From Acuticoccus sp965213555 (lineage in GTDB: Bacteria > Pseudomonadota > Alphaproteobacteria > Rhizobiales > Amorphaceae): a stretch of 64,000 nt of DNA. Within the stretch, counting starts at the first letter, position 1. Each line of letters starts with the position of its first letter. The DNA lies in contig NZ_OZ243890.1 in NCBI RefSeq assembly GCF_965213555.1, forward strand, positions 2,108,001-2,172,000. Direction: 5' to 3'. A program made the position numbers and the translations under genes. Shown here piece by piece: positions 48,813-57,858 of the stretch. The notes under the pieces are model-generated. The model searched no databases. It was not told the DNA's origin and was given only the letters and a program-made list of their open reading frames with translations.

Positions 48813-50624
48813 ATGACCGACTTCTACTCCGTGCTGCAGAAGGCGGTGCAGGCGCTTCCGGACGGGAGCGGGCCGCAGCGGCGGCAGGTGTACGAGAAGG
48901 CGCGCAAGGCGCTTCTGAAGCAGCTTCAGAGCTTCGACCCGCCGCTCTCGTCGGCGGACGTGACGGCGCAGCGCCTCGCCCTCGAGGACGCGATCCGCAA
49001 GATCGAGAACGAGATCGCGCGGGCGAACCGGACGCGGCGTGCGGTGCAGGGCGTCGTCCCTGGCGGGGCCGCAGCTCGCGACGCCGAGGAGCCGCGCGAG
49101 GGGGAGGCTGAGCGGGAGGCTCGCCGACGCGCCGAGGCGGAGCGCCGCCGCGCCGAGCGCGCGGAGATGCTGAAGACCGCGGTGTCCGACGAACTCTTCG
49201 CACCGCAGACCGGCCGCGCGGACGAGGCGGCGCTGCCCGCGCCCACCGCGGCCCCCGTCGCCTTCGAGCCCGCCCGGCCGCCGCAGACCGCGGTCGTCGA
49301 CGACGTCTTTGAGGACGAAGAGCCGGACGACGTCGTCCATGCGGTGCCGGTGCGACGTGGCACGCCGCGCCGGGACGCGAGGGACGAGCCGGAGATCGAC
49401 GAGGTCGAGTACGAGCCCGTCGAGGAGGATGCCTACGACGACGACCTCCTCGAGCCCGCGGCTGCGCAGGACGACCCCCGCGAGGACAGAAGGCGGCGCA
49501 AGGCCGAGGAGCGCCAGCTTCGCGCGGATCGCCGCGCCGAACGCTCCGACGAGCGCCGTCGCCGCCGCGCCGCTGCGGCGGGTTCGCCCGCTCTGGACGG
49601 CCGGCGGCGGTCCGTCGCCGCCCGCAGCGCGCTGTCCGTCGCGGTCCTCGTGCTCCTCGTCGGCGCATCTTACGCGGCCTACACGCAGCGTGAACGCCTC
49701 GTCGCGGTGCTCGACGGGATCGCAGAGCCGGGCGTCGAAGAGGTACGGGACCCAGTGCCGTCGGCCGGGCCCGCACTTGCCCGGAAGGACGAGGAGCGGC
49801 TGCTTTCCGAGGAGGACACGCGCACGGTCGCCACGACACCGATCCGCATCGGGGCCGTCGCCGAGGGCACGGCTGACGCAGCGACGAGCGGCGTGGCGGG
49901 AGCGGCCCCAGGCGAGGCCGAAGCGGAGCGCACCGTTAGCGAGGCTCCTGCCGCCTTCGGGCCGCAGGAGGCGACCGAGCCGGCTGAGGAGCGCGTCGCC
50001 GCGGTCGATCCGCAGCCGACCGCGACGGACGCGGCGTCCGCACGTCCGGCGGAGGCGATCCCCGACATCGTCAGCGAGGGCACGCAGCGTGCCGTCCTCT
50101 ACGAGGAGGCATCGGAGTCCGGCCAGCAGGGCTCGGCGCTTCCTGGCACGGTGGAGTGGGCGATGGTGCGCCAGTCCGTCGGCGGCGGCGAAGACGAGGA
50201 GCCGGTGGTGCGCGCCAACGCCGCCATCGGCGAGCGTGCCATGAACGCGACGCTCCTCATCCGCGAGAACCGGGACCCCGGGCTGCCGGCGAGCCACCTC
50301 ATCGAGATCGAGTTCGACGTGCCGGACTCCTTCGAGGGCGGGGGCGTCAAGAACGTGCCGGGCATCATCATGAAGGAGCGCGAGTCGGCGCGGGGCGAGG
50401 CGCTGCGCGGCGCCGCTGCGCGCGTGTCGTCCGGCCTGTTCTGGATCGCACTGAGCGAGGACGAAGCCGACCGGGCGCACAACCTCGAGCTCCTCTCCTC
50501 GCGCGACTGGATCGACATCCCGATCCTCTACGAGTCCGGCCGCCGCGCCATCCTTACGCTCCGCAAGGGCAACGACGGCCTGCGCTCGGTCAACGCCGCC
50601 ATCGAGGAATGGACGTCGGGCTGA
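48813..50624 (+). CDS. Single-pass membrane protein of unknown function, purA neighbour
   Basis: The 603-residue protein begins MTDFYSVLQKAVQALPD and carries a conserved N-terminal helical domain (RRQVYEKARKALLKQLQSFD, RLALEDAIRKIENEIARA) on the cytoplasmic side. A charged, disordered stretch follows, then one membrane helix near residue 275 (SALSVAVLVLLVGASYAAYT). The C-terminal domain (about residues 440-600: AVLYEEASESGQQGSALPGT, NATLLIRENRDPGLPASHLI, FWIALSEDEADRAHNLELLS) lies in the periplasm. The family is conserved in Hyphomicrobiales and often wrongly named CheA-like. An in-frame GTG at 48804 directly after AAAGGG is an alternative start. The function is unknown. Confidence 0.82.
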   Translation: MTDFYSVLQKAVQALPDGSGPQRRQVYEKARKALLKQLQSFDPPLSSADVTAQRLALEDAIRKIENEIARANRTRRAVQGVVPGGAAARDAEEPREGEAEREARRRAEAERRRAERAEMLKTAVSDELFAPQTGRADEAALPAPTAAPVAFEPARPPQTAVVDDVFEDEEPDDVVHAVPVRRGTPRRDARDEPEIDEVEYEPVEEDAYDDDLLEPAAAQDDPREDRRRRKAEERQLRADRRAERSDERRRRRAAAAGSPALDGRRRSVAARSALSVAVLVLLVGASYAAYTQRERLVAVLDGIAEPGVEEVRDPVPSAGPALARKDEERLLSEEDTRTVATTPIRIGAVAEGTADAATSGVAGAAPGEAEAERTVSEAPAAFGPQEATEPAEERVAAVDPQPTATDAASARPAEAIPDIVSEGTQRAVLYEEASESGQQGSALPGTVEWAMVRQSVGGGEDEEPVVRANAAIGERAMNATLLIRENRDPGLPASHLIEIEFDVPDSFEGGGVKNVPGIIMKERESARGEALRGAAARVSSGLFWIALSEDEADRAHNLELLSSRDWIDIPILYESGRRAILTLRKGNDGLRSVNAAIEEWTSG

Positions 50625-50667
50625 GGCCCGAACCAAAGGACCGTCGCGGTGACCGTGTCGCAGCGCC

Positions 50668-50709
50668 GGACGGGGGAACGCTCCGGTCGGACGGGGGAAC
50701 GCTCCGGTC
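50668..50709. repeat. 21-bp direct repeat, two copies
   Basis: A 21-base unit containing GGACGGGGGAACGCTCCGG is repeated twice without spacer in the gap before the permease gene. The frame through it is open, but the region carries no conserved protein sequence. Confidence 0.85.
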
Positions 50710-50794
50710 GGTGGGCGACGAGCACCTCCGGCTCGGCTCGCTGCAGCATGGGTCCCGTGCCACGCGCCTGCGGTCGCTCGGCGGCGTCGTCCTT

Positions 50795-51526
50795 ATGGGA
50801 GCTCGGGCGCTTGCCGCCATCTTGCTGGTCGTCCTCGTCTGGTGGGCGCTGGTCGCCGTCCTGCGTCCCCCGCGCTACGTCTTTCCGAGCCCGCTCGACG
50901 TCGCCGAGGCCTACGCGTCCCAGGGGGCGATGCTCCTGCGCAACGCCGGGATCACGGCGCTGGAGATCCTGCTCGGCCTCGGCGTAGGCGTTTCGGCCGG
51001 GGTCCTCACCGCCCTCGTCGTCGCCGCGACGCCGCTGGCGCGACGGCTCGTCCTGCCCGTCGTCGTCGCCACGCAGGCGCTGCCGGTGTTCGCCATCGCG
51101 CCGCTCCTCGTCGTCTGGCTCGGCTACGGCATCGCCTCGAAGGTCGCGATGGCGGCCCTCATCATCTACTTCCCCGTTGCGACCGCCTACGCCGAGGCGA
51201 TGACCCGGGTCGACCCCCGCCTCCTCGACCTCGCGCGGCTCGCCGGAGCCGGCCGCTTCGGCCTCCTGTGGCGCATCCGCGCGCCGGGTGGGCTGCCGGG
51301 GCTCGCAGCCGGCGTGAAGGTCGCCGCGACCGTCGCGCCCATCGGGGCCGTCGTCGGCGAGTGGGTCGGCGCCTCCGCCGGCCTCGGCTTCGTCATGGTG
51401 AACGCCAACGCGCGCTCGCAGACCGGCACGGTGTTCGCCGCGCTCTTCCTCCTCGCGCTCCTCGCCCTCGGTACCCGCGCGCTCGCCGACCGGCTGGTCG
51501 AGCGCCTGCTGTGGCGCGACGGATGA
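50795..51526 (+). CDS. ABC transporter permease, ThiX/SsuC type
   Basis: The 243-residue protein has six hydrophobic segments, starting with ALAAILLVVLVWWALVAVL, and the permease EAA loop near residue 145-165 (DLARLAGAGRFGLLWRIRAP), which contacts the ATPase. It belongs to the nitrate/sulfonate/taurine-type permeases that include ThiX, which imports pyrimidine precursors of thiamine. The next gene encodes a ThiY-like binding protein, which supports this. No strong ribosome-binding site precedes the ATG at 50795, so the start could be a little upstream. The ATPase gene is absent from the neighbourhood. Confidence 0.85.
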   Translation: MGARALAAILLVVLVWWALVAVLRPPRYVFPSPLDVAEAYASQGAMLLRNAGITALEILLGLGVGVSAGVLTALVVAATPLARRLVLPVVVATQALPVFAIAPLLVVWLGYGIASKVAMAALIIYFPVATAYAEAMTRVDPRLLDLARLAGAGRFGLLWRIRAPGGLPGLAAGVKVAATVAPIGAVVGEWVGASAGLGFVMVNANARSQTGTVFAALFLLALLALGTRALADRLVERLLWRDG

Positions 51527-51579
51527 CCCTTGCCTCACCGGGTGGCGCGGATAGAACGAGGCGAACGGGGGTCCCCACG

Positions 51580-52521
51580 ATGCGCCGCACCATCCTTGCA
51601 GTCGCCCTCGCGCTCTCCGTCTTGCCCGCCTGGGCGCAGGACCGTCTCACGGTGTTGGCGGACTGGTTCATCAACCCGGACCATGCCCCCATCATCATCG
51701 CACAGGCTCGAGGCGAGTTCGCTGCCCGCGGCCTCGAGGTGGACCTCATCGCCCCGGCGGATCCGGCCGCACCGCCGCGCCTCGTCGCCGCCGGGGAGGG
51801 CGACGTCGCGATCACCTACCAGCCGAGCCTCTACCAGCAGGTGAGCGAGGGGCTGCCGGTGGCGCGGATCGGTACCCTCGTCGGCTCGCCGCTCAACGCC
51901 CTCGTCGCGCTGGCCGACGGGCCCATCGAGGCGCTCGACGACCTGTCCGGGCGAACCGTCGGCTACTCGGTCGGCGGGTTCGAGGACGCGCTGCTCGGCC
52001 GCATGCTCGCGAGCGTCGGCCTCGACCTCGACGACGTGACACTGGTCAACGTCAACTTCGCGCTGACGCCGGCGCTGCTGTCGGGCCGGGTCGACGCGGT
52101 GATCGGCGCGTTCCGCAACTTCGAGCTTACGCAGATCGCCATCGAGGGCCGCGAGGGGCGCGCGTTCTTCCCCGAGGAGCACGGCGTCCCGTCCTACGAG
52201 GAGCTGATCTACATCGTCCGGGCGGACCGCGTGGACGAGCCGGTGTTCGCCCGCTTCATCGAGGCCGTCGCCGCGGCGACGACCTGGGCGCAGGCCCACC
52301 CCGACGAGGCGGAGGCGCTGTTCTTCGAGGCGCAGCCCGACCTCGACGACCGGCTGAACCGACAGGCGTTCACCGACACGCTCGACAAGTTCGCCGCCGA
52401 CCCCGCTACGCTGGATGGCCAAGCGTACCGGGACTTCGCGACGTTCATGACGCAGGCCGGGCTGGTGGAGGACCTGCCCGACCTTTCGACCTATGCCATC
52501 GAGGTCGGCGTCGACGATTAG
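51580..52521 (+). CDS. thiY: ThiY-like (NMT1/THI5) substrate-binding protein
   Basis: The 313-residue protein has a signal peptide (MRRTILAVALALSVLPAWAQ) and the NMT1/THI5-type fold: LTVLADWFINPDHAPIIIAQ, DVAITYQPSLYQQVSEGLPV, LSGRTVGYSVGGFEDALLGR, and RVDAVIGAFRNFELTQIAIE. ThiY binds formylaminopyrimidine, a thiamine breakdown product recycled into the pyrimidine half of the vitamin. It follows the permease by 53 bp. I found no TPP riboswitch before the pair. Its stop overlaps the convergent peroxiredoxin-like gene by four bases. Confidence 0.83.
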   Translation: MRRTILAVALALSVLPAWAQDRLTVLADWFINPDHAPIIIAQARGEFAARGLEVDLIAPADPAAPPRLVAAGEGDVAITYQPSLYQQVSEGLPVARIGTLVGSPLNALVALADGPIEALDDLSGRTVGYSVGGFEDALLGRMLASVGLDLDDVTLVNVNFALTPALLSGRVDAVIGAFRNFELTQIAIEGREGRAFFPEEHGVPSYEELIYIVRADRVDEPVFARFIEAVAAATTWAQAHPDEAEALFFEAQPDLDDRLNRQAFTDTLDKFAADPATLDGQAYRDFATFMTQAGLVEDLPDLSTYAIEVGVDD

Positions 52522-53084
52522 GCCGCTTCGGCTTCCCTCATCGCCATCACCTCGCCACGGCCCGGGTAGTTCTTCTCGACCACGAAGTCGATGGCGGGCA
52601 GGATGTCCTCGAACCGCGGCCGGGCGAACGGCATGGACTGCGTCGTCACGAAGTACAGCGTGCCATCCGGCCGGATCAGGAACAGCCCGGGTTCGGTGAA
52701 CATCGCAGGCTCCTCGACGCCCACCGAGGTCTTGCCACGGCTCGTCGACACGTAGAGGCCCCAGCGACGTGCCTCGGCGAGGCTCACGGAGTGGCCGATC
52801 GTAAGGCGCGGCAGCCTCCAATCCGACTTCGCCTTCTCAGCCCTCTCAGCGGTGTCGGACGACAGGACCACCACGTCGACGCCGCGGCGGCCGAACTCGT
52901 CGAGCTGCTTCTCGAGGCTGCCGAGGTAGGTCTTGCAGATCGGGCAGTGCAGGCCGCGGTAGAACACCACGAGGGTGAACGGGTCGGCCTTGAGGTCGGA
53001 GCTGGTCCAGCGGCCGCCTTCGACGAGGTCGGCGGACAGCGGTGGCACCGGCTGGCGGGGGAACAGCGGTTGAAGGTCGGACAT
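52518..53084 (-). CDS. AhpC/TSA-family thioredoxin-fold protein
   Basis: The 188-residue protein has the redoxin fold with DPFTLVVFYRGLHCPICKTY (about residues 35-54), a CxxC in place of the usual single peroxidatic cysteine, followed by LDEFGRRGVDVVVLSSDTAE and EEPAMFTEPGLFLIRPDGTL. It may reduce peroxides or disulfides in the cytoplasm. The ATG at 53084 was chosen because AGGTGC-type sequence precedes it and the family starts here. It lies divergent to the 1-Cys peroxiredoxin gene at 53263, so both may respond to oxidative stress. Confidence 0.88.
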   Translation of the reverse strand: MSDLQPLFPRQPVPPLSADLVEGGRWTSSDLKADPFTLVVFYRGLHCPICKTYLGSLEKQLDEFGRRGVDVVVLSSDTAERAEKAKSDWRLPRLTIGHSVSLAEARRWGLYVSTSRGKTSVGVEEPAMFTEPGLFLIRPDGTLYFVTTQSMPFARPRFEDILPAIDFVVEKNYPGRGEVMAMREAEAA

Positions 53085-53262
53085 GAGAGCACCTCGTTCC
53101 AGTTCGTTTGATCGACACCGTAGTGCCGAGGGCAAGCAGGGTAGAGCCCTGCGGCGGACTCGACGAGGATAACAGGTGCCATGCCACGCGTTAAGCCTTG
53201 AACGCCGCCGCGTGCCGGCGCATCTAACGGCGACCGCAACCGCGGCCGCGAAGGAGCAACCC

Positions 53263-53898
53263 ATGGCACTGCAGATCGGCGATACCGCGCCGGACTTCGA
53301 GGCGGACACGACCGAGGGCCGCATCCGCTTCCACGACTACATCGACGGGCATTGGGCCGTGCTGTTCTCCCACCCCAAGAACTTCACGCCCGTGTGCACC
53401 ACCGAGCTCGGCGCGACGGCCAAGCTGAAGGACGAGTTCGAGCGACGTGGCGTCAAGGTCATCGGGCTGTCCGTGAGCCCGATGGACGACCACCCCAAGT
53501 GGGCTGCCGACATCGAGGAGACGCAGGGGGCGGCGCTCAACTTCCCGCTCATCGCCGACCCCGACCGCAAGGTCGCGACGCTCTACGAGATGATCCACCC
53601 GAACGCGAACGACTCGATGACCGTGCGGTCGGTGTTCGTCGTCGGACCGGACAAGAAGGTCAAGCTGTCGATGAACTACCCGGCCTCGACCGGGCGCAAC
53701 TTCGACGAGATCCTGAGGGTGATCGACTCGTTGCAGCTCACCGCCGAGCACAAGGTGGCGACGCCGGTGAACTGGCGGCACGGCGATGACGTCATCATCG
53801 TGCCCGCCGTGTCGGACGAGGAGGCCAAGCAGACTTACCCGGACGGCTGGCGGGCGCCGCGGCCCTACCTGCGCATCGTCCCCCAGCCGCGATCCTAG
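53263..53898 (+). CDS. 1-Cys peroxiredoxin (Prx6 family)
   Basis: The 211-residue protein has the Prx6 layout: LQIGDTAPDFEADTTEGRIR, WAVLFSHPKNFTPVCTTELG with the peroxidatic Cys45, and the long C-terminal domain (TPVNWRHGDDVIIVPAVSDE, YPDGWRAPRPYLRIVPQ) typical of 1-Cys enzymes. It reduces hydrogen and organic peroxides. AGGAG precedes the ATG. Its TAG stop (53896-53898) lies inside the terminal CTAG of palindromic element D, an unusual arrangement shared with the convergent gene. Confidence 0.93.
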   Translation: MALQIGDTAPDFEADTTEGRIRFHDYIDGHWAVLFSHPKNFTPVCTTELGATAKLKDEFERRGVKVIGLSVSPMDDHPKWAADIEETQGAALNFPLIADPDRKVATLYEMIHPNANDSMTVRSVFVVGPDKKVKLSMNYPASTGRNFDEILRVIDSLQLTAEHKVATPVNWRHGDDVIIVPAVSDEEAKQTYPDGWRAPRPYLRIVPQPRS

Positions 53899-53989
53899 AG
53901 CATTCTGGGTCTCCAGGACCCAGATAAGATGCTCTAGCTCCTTGATTTCTTGGGGTTAGGTGGTTCCACCTAACCCCAAACCGCTCTAG
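53895..53989. repeat. Bipartite palindromic element, copy D, joining two convergent genes
   Basis: The element is bounded by CTAGAGCATTCTGGGTC at the left and AACCGCTCTAG at the right. It contains two hairpins: GAGCATTCTGGGTC with GACCCAGATAAGATGCTC, and TTGGGGTTAGGTGG with CCACCTAACCCCAA. The left CTAG (53895-53898) supplies the TAG stop of the peroxiredoxin gene, and the right CTAG (53986-53989) supplies the TAG stop of the minus-strand methyltransferase. It probably acts as a two-way terminator. This is the best preserved copy. Confidence 0.9.
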
Positions 53990-54843
53990 CCGCTGCCCGA
54001 CAGGCGGAGGATCAGGAGGCTCTCACGGGCGCCGTCCGGCAGCGGGCGGCGCCCGATCCACGTTCGGGACACCGCCTCACCCAGCGCCGCCCGTGCGTAG
54101 GCCGACGCGAACACGACGCTGGCGCGTCCCTGCAGCAACGGCGCGACCGCGTTCTGCTCATTGTAAGTGCTGAACGGCCACTCGTCGGGGTAGGGCGCCG
54201 GCAGGAAGATGTCGTGCACCGCGAGCCAGGTGCCTGACGACAGCCGCGGGACGACGTGGTTCAGCACCACGTCCACGTCCGTCCCTGGCATGAGGACGTG
54301 GCTGGAATCCATCAGGACGAGGTCACCGGCGCGAAGCTCGGCGAACGGCGCGAGGCCGACGTCCTGCACCGTGCGACGCACGAGCGTTATCGGCAGGCCG
54401 GCGAGGTCGGCGCGCGGTTCGGGATCGATGGCGATGACGTCGGTGGCGAGCGCGCCGTCGCGCACCGCCCGGGCCATGAAGCGGGTCGAGTGGCCCGAGC
54501 CGACCTCGACGATCCTGCGTGGCGCCGCGGTGCGGACCAGGGCGTAGAGCGCGGCGGCATCGAGCCCTGGGAACCACGTTTGGTCGAAGCGGGGCTCCGG
54601 CGGCGGCCCGACGAGCGCTCGAAGGTCGTCGGTGAGCGCCTCAATGGCCGCAAGGTGCGCGGCGATCGCCGGGCGGGCGGCCTCAAAGGTCGCCTCCAAC
54701 CCCTCGTAAGGTTGCCGGCTCCACGGGATGGCGGCGGACGCGTTGCGCAGGGGGATGAAGTAACCACGGCGGCGCAGTCCGAGGACGGTCTGCAGCCCAA
54801 ACGACAGGGTCCGCCGCCGGGCACGGCTTAGAAGGGGGGGCAC
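53986..54843 (-). CDS. Class I SAM-dependent methyltransferase (Methyltransf_24 type)
   Basis: The 285-residue protein has the SAM-binding motif RRIVEVGSGHSTRFMARAVR (about residues 109-128), the acidic strand VIAIDPEPRADL, and the later strand LVLMDSSHVLMPGTDVD. Downstream VPRLSSGTWLAVHDIFLPAP is typical of the Methyltransf_24 group. The substrate is unknown. The stop codon is provided by the palindromic element D, and the last residues LILRLSGSG are normal, so the element did not truncate it visibly. Confidence 0.83.
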   Translation of the reverse strand: MPPLLSRARRRTLSFGLQTVLGLRRRGYFIPLRNASAAIPWSRQPYEGLEATFEAARPAIAAHLAAIEALTDDLRALVGPPPEPRFDQTWFPGLDAAALYALVRTAAPRRIVEVGSGHSTRFMARAVRDGALATDVIAIDPEPRADLAGLPITLVRRTVQDVGLAPFAELRAGDLVLMDSSHVLMPGTDVDVVLNHVVPRLSSGTWLAVHDIFLPAPYPDEWPFSTYNEQNAVAPLLQGRASVVFASAYARAALGEAVSRTWIGRRPLPDGARESLLILRLSGSG

Positions 54844-55371
54844 CAGCGCTTCATCGACCGGTGCGAGCGGCGGCGCAACCGGCTCGGCCGACAGCGCTCT
54901 CGAGCAGGGCGGCAGGAGCGGCGCGGTCCAGGCCTAGCCATGGCGTGCGGCGGCAAGGTGCGCCCGCGCGGCGTCGTCCCGCGACGGGTCCCATCGCCCG
55001 GGCGAACGCGTCCGCCGCGTGGCGGCGGGTACGGCGCTCCATTGGCGCGCGGACCGGCGACGAGCGCACCGGCGGACAGGGCGCCGTGGAACGTCGCGAT
55101 GGCCACCCCTGCGGGTGGTTCCCGTTCGTCAGCGATCGCGGCGCACAGCGTTGCTCGCAGCCTGCAGCTGAGACGGATCCAGGTACGCCCGAGGCGAGGC
55201 TGGCCGAGGACTGCCCCGCCGTCGGCGAACGGCCCCTGCAGACGGCTCGATCATCGCGCTGGGGGACGAATGAGCGTGCGGCGTTCCGGCAGTCGCCGCA
55301 CGGTCTCAAGGGCTCGCGGATCCCCCGAGCCTACGACGCGGGTCCCCCCGGCAGTCGACGTGACGAGCCTC
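54844..55371. other. 528 bp without a recognisable gene
   Basis: Short open frames exist on both strands, for example one on the minus strand at 54828-55106 (AIATFHGALSAGALVAGPRA) and one at 54851-55309, but none has a ribosome-binding site or recognisable motif. Fragments such as AYLDPSQLQAASNAVRR in yet another minus-strand frame give the impression of a decayed gene. I cannot name it. Confidence 0.45.
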
Positions 55372-56280
55372 TCACGCCGGCGCGGCCAGCCGCTCGACCG
55401 CGGGTCGCTCGAGCTGGTGCGCGGCCTGGACCACCGCCTTCTGCACCTTCTCGAACGCGCGCACCTCGATCTGGCGCACGCGCTCGCGGCTGACGCCGAA
55501 CTCGGACGACAGCGCTTCGAGGGTCATCGGCTCCTCGGCGAGGCGGCGCTGCTCGAAGATGCGCTTCTCACGCTCATTCAGCACGCCCAGAGCGTCCTTC
55601 AGCAGCGCGCGGCGGTTGTCGAGCTCCTCGTTCTCGGCGAGCACCTCCTCCTGGGAGGTGGACTCGTCCACCAGCCAGTCCTGCCACTCGCCGGAGTCGG
55701 CCTCCTGGCGGATCGGCGCGTTGAGCGAGGAGTCCCCCGACAAGCGCCGGTTCATGGAGATCACGTCCTGCTCAGGAACGTTGAGCTTGGTCGCGATCGC
55801 GGTGACCTGGTCGGGCCTGAGGTCGCCGTCCTCCAACGCCTGGATGGAGCTCTTCACCTTGCGCAGGTTGAAGAACAGGCGCTTCTGGTTCGCCGTCGTC
55901 CCAAGCTTCACGAGGCTCCACGAGCGCAGGATGTACTCCTGGATCGCCGCCTTGATCCACCACATGGCGTAGGTGGCGAGGCGGAACCCCTTCTCCGGAT
56001 CGAAGCGCTTGACGGCCTGCATCAGCCCGACGTTGCCCTCCGAGATCACCTCAGCGATGGGCAGGCCGTAGCCGCGATAACCCATGGCGATCTTGGCGAC
56101 GAGGCGCAGGTGGCTGGTGACGAGCTTGTGCGCCGCGTCGGAGTCGTCATGCTCGAGGTACGCCTTGGCGAGCATGTACTCTTGCTGCGGCTCCAGCATG
56201 GGGAACTTGCGGATCTCGTCCAGGTAGCGCGACAGCCCGGCTTCCCCGGACGCGATCGCTGGCAGGCTCTGGGCCATCAT
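55372..56280 (-). CDS. rpoH: RNA polymerase heat-shock sigma factor RpoH (sigma32)
   Basis: The 302-residue protein is an RpoH sigma factor. Region 2 contains SHLRLVAKIAMGYRGYGLPI, EVISEGNVGLMQAVKRFDPE and FRLATYAMWWIKAAIQEYIL; the RpoH box follows (NQKRLFFNLRKVKS). Region 4 has EKRIFEQRRLAEEPMTLEAL and SSEFGVSRERVRQIEVRAFE. It directs transcription of heat-shock genes. AGGAGGGAG precedes the start. rluD lies 202 bp upstream on the same strand; the gap should contain the rpoH promoter. Confidence 0.97.
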   Translation of the reverse strand: MMAQSLPAIASGEAGLSRYLDEIRKFPMLEPQQEYMLAKAYLEHDDSDAAHKLVTSHLRLVAKIAMGYRGYGLPIAEVISEGNVGLMQAVKRFDPEKGFRLATYAMWWIKAAIQEYILRSWSLVKLGTTANQKRLFFNLRKVKSSIQALEDGDLRPDQVTAIATKLNVPEQDVISMNRRLSGDSSLNAPIRQEADSGEWQDWLVDESTSQEEVLAENEELDNRRALLKDALGVLNEREKRIFEQRRLAEEPMTLEALSSEFGVSRERVRQIEVRAFEKVQKAVVQAAHQLERPAVERLAAPA

Positions 56281-56482
56281 CTCCCTCCTTCGTCGAGGAC
56301 CACCCGCGGACGGCGTGGTCGCACCGCGGTCCGAAGCTCCGCGGGACCGCTTGAACTGGGTATGCAGCTCCGAGCTTACAAGGGTGTGGCATGGCTAAGG
56401 TGTTGACAAGTGACGATCCGTTCACGTTGCCGATACCAGCAGCCGACAATCGACCAACCCACCGCGCAACCCCTTCGAGGTG

Positions 56483-57482
<1,000 letters not shown>

Positions 57483-57496
<14 letters not shown>

Positions 57497-57848
57497 GGAC
57501 GATGAGCCCGAGGAGCCGTTGGATCCCTCGGTGGAGCGGGTCAGGCGCAAGCTCGTGCGGCTCCTTGCGGTGTCGTTCGGCATCATGCTCTTGGGCTTCG
57601 CGGCCGTCGTCGTCACCGTGCTGTACCGCATCTCCCAGGATCGCGCGCCGACCGCGGTCACCCCCGTCACCACGGTCGAGATCGCCGTCGACCCCGCCGA
57701 CGTCATCGCGGCGAGCGCGACGGATGGTCGGCTCGTCCTCACCATCGGCGGTGCGGCGCCGCGCGTCGAGGTGCGCCGGCTCGAGGACGGCGCGCTCACC
57801 CACCGGTTCGACCTCGCCGCGCCAGCCGGGCCAGCTGGCTCCCGTTAG
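57483..57848 (+). CDS. DUF6476 family small membrane protein
   Basis: The 121-residue protein starts at a GTG (57483), has a charged N-terminus (DDEPEEPLDPSVERVRRKLV) and one membrane helix (LAVSFGIMLLGFAAVVVTVL), then a small extracytoplasmic domain (IAVDPADVIAASATDGRLVL, PRVEVRRLEDGALTHRFDLA). The family is found beside rluD in Hyphomicrobiales and has no known function. Its first 14 bases overlap those of rluD in opposite orientation, so the two promoters must lie within each other's coding sequence. Confidence 0.8.
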
Positions 57849-57858
57849 GACGCGACGG

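Noticed and set aside
46305..50636. A 1,443-residue open frame on the minus strand
   Set aside because: It runs antisense to purA, the purA-linked protein and part of the transporter region, is made of His/Arg/Gly-rich nonsense and matches no family; it is a by-product of high GC content.
50625..50794. TPP riboswitch before the ThiX/ThiY pair
   Set aside because: Neither the CUGAGA nor the ACCUGAUCUGG-type core of the THI element is present; only a 21-bp duplication is seen.
54851..55309. 152-residue minus-strand gene upstream of the methyltransferase
   Set aside because: Composition is like non-coding frames, no start signal and no recognisable motif; left as an unassigned segment.
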